DNA from: Photobacterium sp. CCB-ST2H9
GTDB taxonomy: Bacteria > Pseudomonadota > Gammaproteobacteria > Enterobacterales > Vibrionaceae
DNA length: 64,000 nucleotides
Assembly (NCBI RefSeq): GCF_023151555.2
Contig: NZ_CP100425.1
Coordinates: 496,001 to 560,000 of the forward strand
Direction of reading: 5' to 3'
Of the stretch, positions 62,182-64,000 are shown piece after piece; the stretch's first letter is position 1, and every line of letters starts with the position of its first letter. Below the pieces are notes generated by a model. That model saw only the letters and a list, made by a program, of their open reading frames with translations. It made no database searches and was not told the DNA's origin. The translations under genes were made by a program, and so were the position numbers.

Positions 62182-64000
62182 ATGAAAATCAGACATAAGT
62201 TACTGGGGCTGGCGGGGTTAACTGTTGCTGCGATTTTTTTACTGATCGGGATCAACAGTTACAGTAATCAGCAGTTCGCAAAAATAGAAACTGCAAAAGG
62301 GCAAATCGATAAGCTGGAAGTGACATTGCTGAACCTCAGACGCAATGAAAAAGATTTTCTGGCCCGTATGGACGTGAAATATCTCAAGACGTTTAACGGG
62401 AATATCGACAAGTTTTCTCGTCAGCTGACATCGTTGAAAAATGACTTGGCTTCACTGTCGATTCAATTGCCGCAGGTCAATTCACTGCCCGGGCAGATGG
62501 CAAGCTACCATCACGGGATGCAAGACCTGGTTGCCGGTTATCAGTCTCTGGGACTGAGCCTGTCTGAAGGGCTGTATCATGACCTGTATGAAAAAGGCGA
62601 TGTTCTGATTACACAGGCATCGGACAGCCCGCTGTCACTGGAAGCTTATCAGGTTGTCCTGACGGCCAAGCTCTTTGCGACTACAGATGACAAAGCTTTG
62701 CTTTCCGAATATCACCGCTATCAGGACGCATACGGCGATCAGTTAACGGCCGGACTGGGTCAGCTGTATCGTGATTTTCAACAGGCATTTGATCAGTTTG
62801 TCGCTCAGAAAACCCGGGTGGGCCTGAGCCATAAAGAAGGCATGAGAGGTCAGATCCGTGATCAGTCACATCAGGTTGAAGCTGAGTTTGCACTGATGCA
62901 GCAGAAACTGGATCAAGAGGCGGTTGCCGTCAATGCCATGATTACCCGGTTTACCTGGCTGGTGGTCATCGCGATCATTGCGACTGTGATCGTTCTTTCC
63001 TGGCGAATCAGTGTGTCCATCTTGCGTCCGGTTGAACGCCTCAGCGGTCTGATGAACCGTATTGCGACGCGCCATGACCTGACTTTGCATGCCGATACTT
63101 CGGGGAATGATGAGCTGGCGGAAATGGGGACACATTTTAACTATCTTCTGAATAGCCTGCGTCAGCTTGTGAGCGAAGTACAGTCAGCTGTATCTGAGCT
63201 GGGTGCCGCTTCTTCTCAGCTGCAAAAGCGAAGCCAGGAGGCTGAACATGCTCTGGCCGCCCAGCTGACAGACAGTGACTCGGTTGCTACAGCCAGTACG
63301 GAAATGCGCGCGACGATCGGGGATGTCGCCAGCAGTACTCAGCAGGCGGCTTCGCACACGGCCCGCAGTCATGATGAAGCGTCACGGGGACTGGCGGAAG
63401 TTGTGGAGACCCGTTCGCGTATTTATCAGCTGTCGTCAGGTCTGGCGCAAAGTACCGAGGAAGTGTCGAGCCTATCGGGCTTGTCTGACAATATCGGCTC
63501 TGTGGTCGATGTGATCAAAAATATCGCTGAGCAGACCAACCTGCTGGCACTGAATGCGGCGATTGAAGCAGCCCGTGCCGGTGAGCAGGGCAGAGGCTTT
63601 GCGGTAGTTGCGGATGAAGTTCGCTCTCTGGCGATGCGGACTCAGCAATCGACACAGGAAATCACGTCGATTATCAGCTCCCTGCAACAGCAGACCGAGC
63701 AGGTCGTGAGCCATATTGAACATTGTCGTTCGCTGGGTGAACAGAGCGTTGCGCAGGCCGACAGTGCGGAGACCAAAATCAACACTATTATTTCGGATAT
63801 GCAGCAAATCCTGGAGACCAGCACTCAGATTGCCGCTGCTGTGGAACAGCAAAGCTATGTGTCTGAGGACATTGGTGAGCGTGTGGTTTCAATTCGTGAT
63901 GTGACCAACAGTAATGTCACCATCGTGCAGGAAAATGTGCAGGCGGCGCAGTCGGTCTCGCAGCAGGCCAGTACGCTGGCCGAAGCCATCAAGGTCTTCA
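62182..64000 (+). CDS. Methyl-accepting chemotaxis protein with HBM-type sensor (partial)
   Basis: Open from ATG 62182 to the window end (606 codons seen); the last signalling residues are missing. TM1 at about 7-24; a long helical periplasmic part (about 27-250) with [11 protein letters not shown], the signature of the helical bimodular (HBM) sensor found in McpS-type receptors; TM2 at about 255-275; HAMP; then the signalling domain with [21 protein letters not shown] and [19 protein letters not shown] receptors sense TCA intermediates and similar small acids; the ligand here is not known. GAGGG lies 16 bases upstream of the start. Confidence 0.88.
   Translation, partial: MKIRHKLLGLAGLTVAAIFLLIGINSYSNQQFAKIETAKGQIDKLEVTLLNLRRNEKDFLARMDVKYLKTFNGNIDKFSRQLTSLKNDLASLSIQLPQVNSLPGQMASYHHGMQDLVAGYQSLGLSLSEGLYHDLYEKGDVLITQASDSPLSLEAYQVVLTAKLFATTDDKALLSEYHRYQDAYGDQLTAGLGQLYRDFQQAFDQFVAQKTRVGLSHKEGMRGQIRDQSHQVEAEFALMQQKLDQEAVAVNAMITRFTWLVVIAIIATVIVLSWRISVSILRPVERLSGLMNRIATRHDLTLHADTSGNDELAEMGTHFNYLLNSLRQLVSEVQSAVSELGAASSQLQKRSQEAEHALAAQLTDSDSVATASTEMRATIGDVASSTQQAASHTARSHDEASRGLAEVVETRSRIYQLSSGLAQSTEEVSSLSGLSDNIGSVVDVIKNIAEQTNLLALNAAIEAARAGEQGRGFAVVADEVRSLAMRTQQSTQEITSIISSLQQQTEQVVSHIEHCRSLGEQSVAQADSAETKINTIISDMQQILETSTQIAAAVEQQSYVSEDIGERVVSIRDVTNSNVTIVQENVQAAQSVSQQASTLAEAIKVF

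Overview
The window is chromosomal DNA from a marine gammaproteobacterium, almost certainly of the Vibrionaceae. The gene order endA-rsmE-gshB-yqgE-ruvX, pilTU, yggS-proC-yggT-yggU, rdgB-hemW, glsB-trmB, mutY-yggX-mltC and metK, tkt-epd-pgk-fbaA-mscS, argO/argP, serA-rpiA-ygfA-6S RNA-zapA, ygfB-ubiH-ubiI is the ancestral enteric/vibrio order. The protein sequences read like Vibrio or Photobacterium homologues. The tandem Phe/Asn/Thr tRNA genes, a ptrB-hutR type heme locus and a chitin-type LPMO also fit; a Photobacterium-like genome is my best guess, but the genus is inference.

Layout. 1-2466: the 3' end of mrcB (PBP1b), a convergent HD-GYP protein and a Phe-Asn-Thr tRNA operon. 2467-11661: a five-gene unit (ptrB-like oligopeptidase, HutR-like TonB heme receptor, secreted metalloprotease with P domain and GlyGly-CTERM tail, two DUF1566 proteins) behind a promoter with overlapping CRP and Fur sites and ending at a strong terminator. 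11684-14732: a Cache-domain chemoreceptor and an AA10 LPMO. 14998-15804: a second, expanded tRNA operon (Asn, Phe, Asn-remnant, Asn, Phe, Thr, Asn, Phe reading left to right). Because both tRNA operons are near-identical direct repeats, the whole 2.5-15 kb accessory block sits between recombination-prone boundaries.

15956-34822: housekeeping block: mltC, yggX, mutY, trmB, glsB, hemW, rdgB, a DUF4426 protein, yggU, yggT, proC, yggS, pilT, pilU, a YjiH-like membrane protein, ruvX, yqgE, gshB, rsmE, a lipoprotein with an HExxH motif, and endA. 34940-39278: an insertion between endA and sprT holding a LodB-like flavoprotein and a 1,048-residue protein that joins a catalase-like domain to a LodA-like (CTQ quinoprotein amino-acid oxidase) domain. 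This fusion is the most unusual protein of the window.

39515-58908: sprT, metK, then the carbon-core cluster tkt, epd, pgk, fbaA, followed by mscS, argO/argP, a yggE-type protein, serA, rpiA, ygfA, 6S RNA, zapA, ygfB, ubiH, ubiI and gcvH. pepP, gcvT and gcvP, which flank these genes in E. coli, are absent here. 58968-64000: a small conserved-looking unknown, a YbaK-type tRNA deacylase, ygfZ, sdhE, ygfX and a chemoreceptor cut by the window end.

Besides genes, the window holds clear rho-independent terminators, stringent-type tRNA promoters, a possible MetJ box between metK and tkt, long inverted repeats ahead of trmB and mltC, and a family of ~50-base palindromic intergenic repeats downstream of pilU, the YjiH-like gene and metK.
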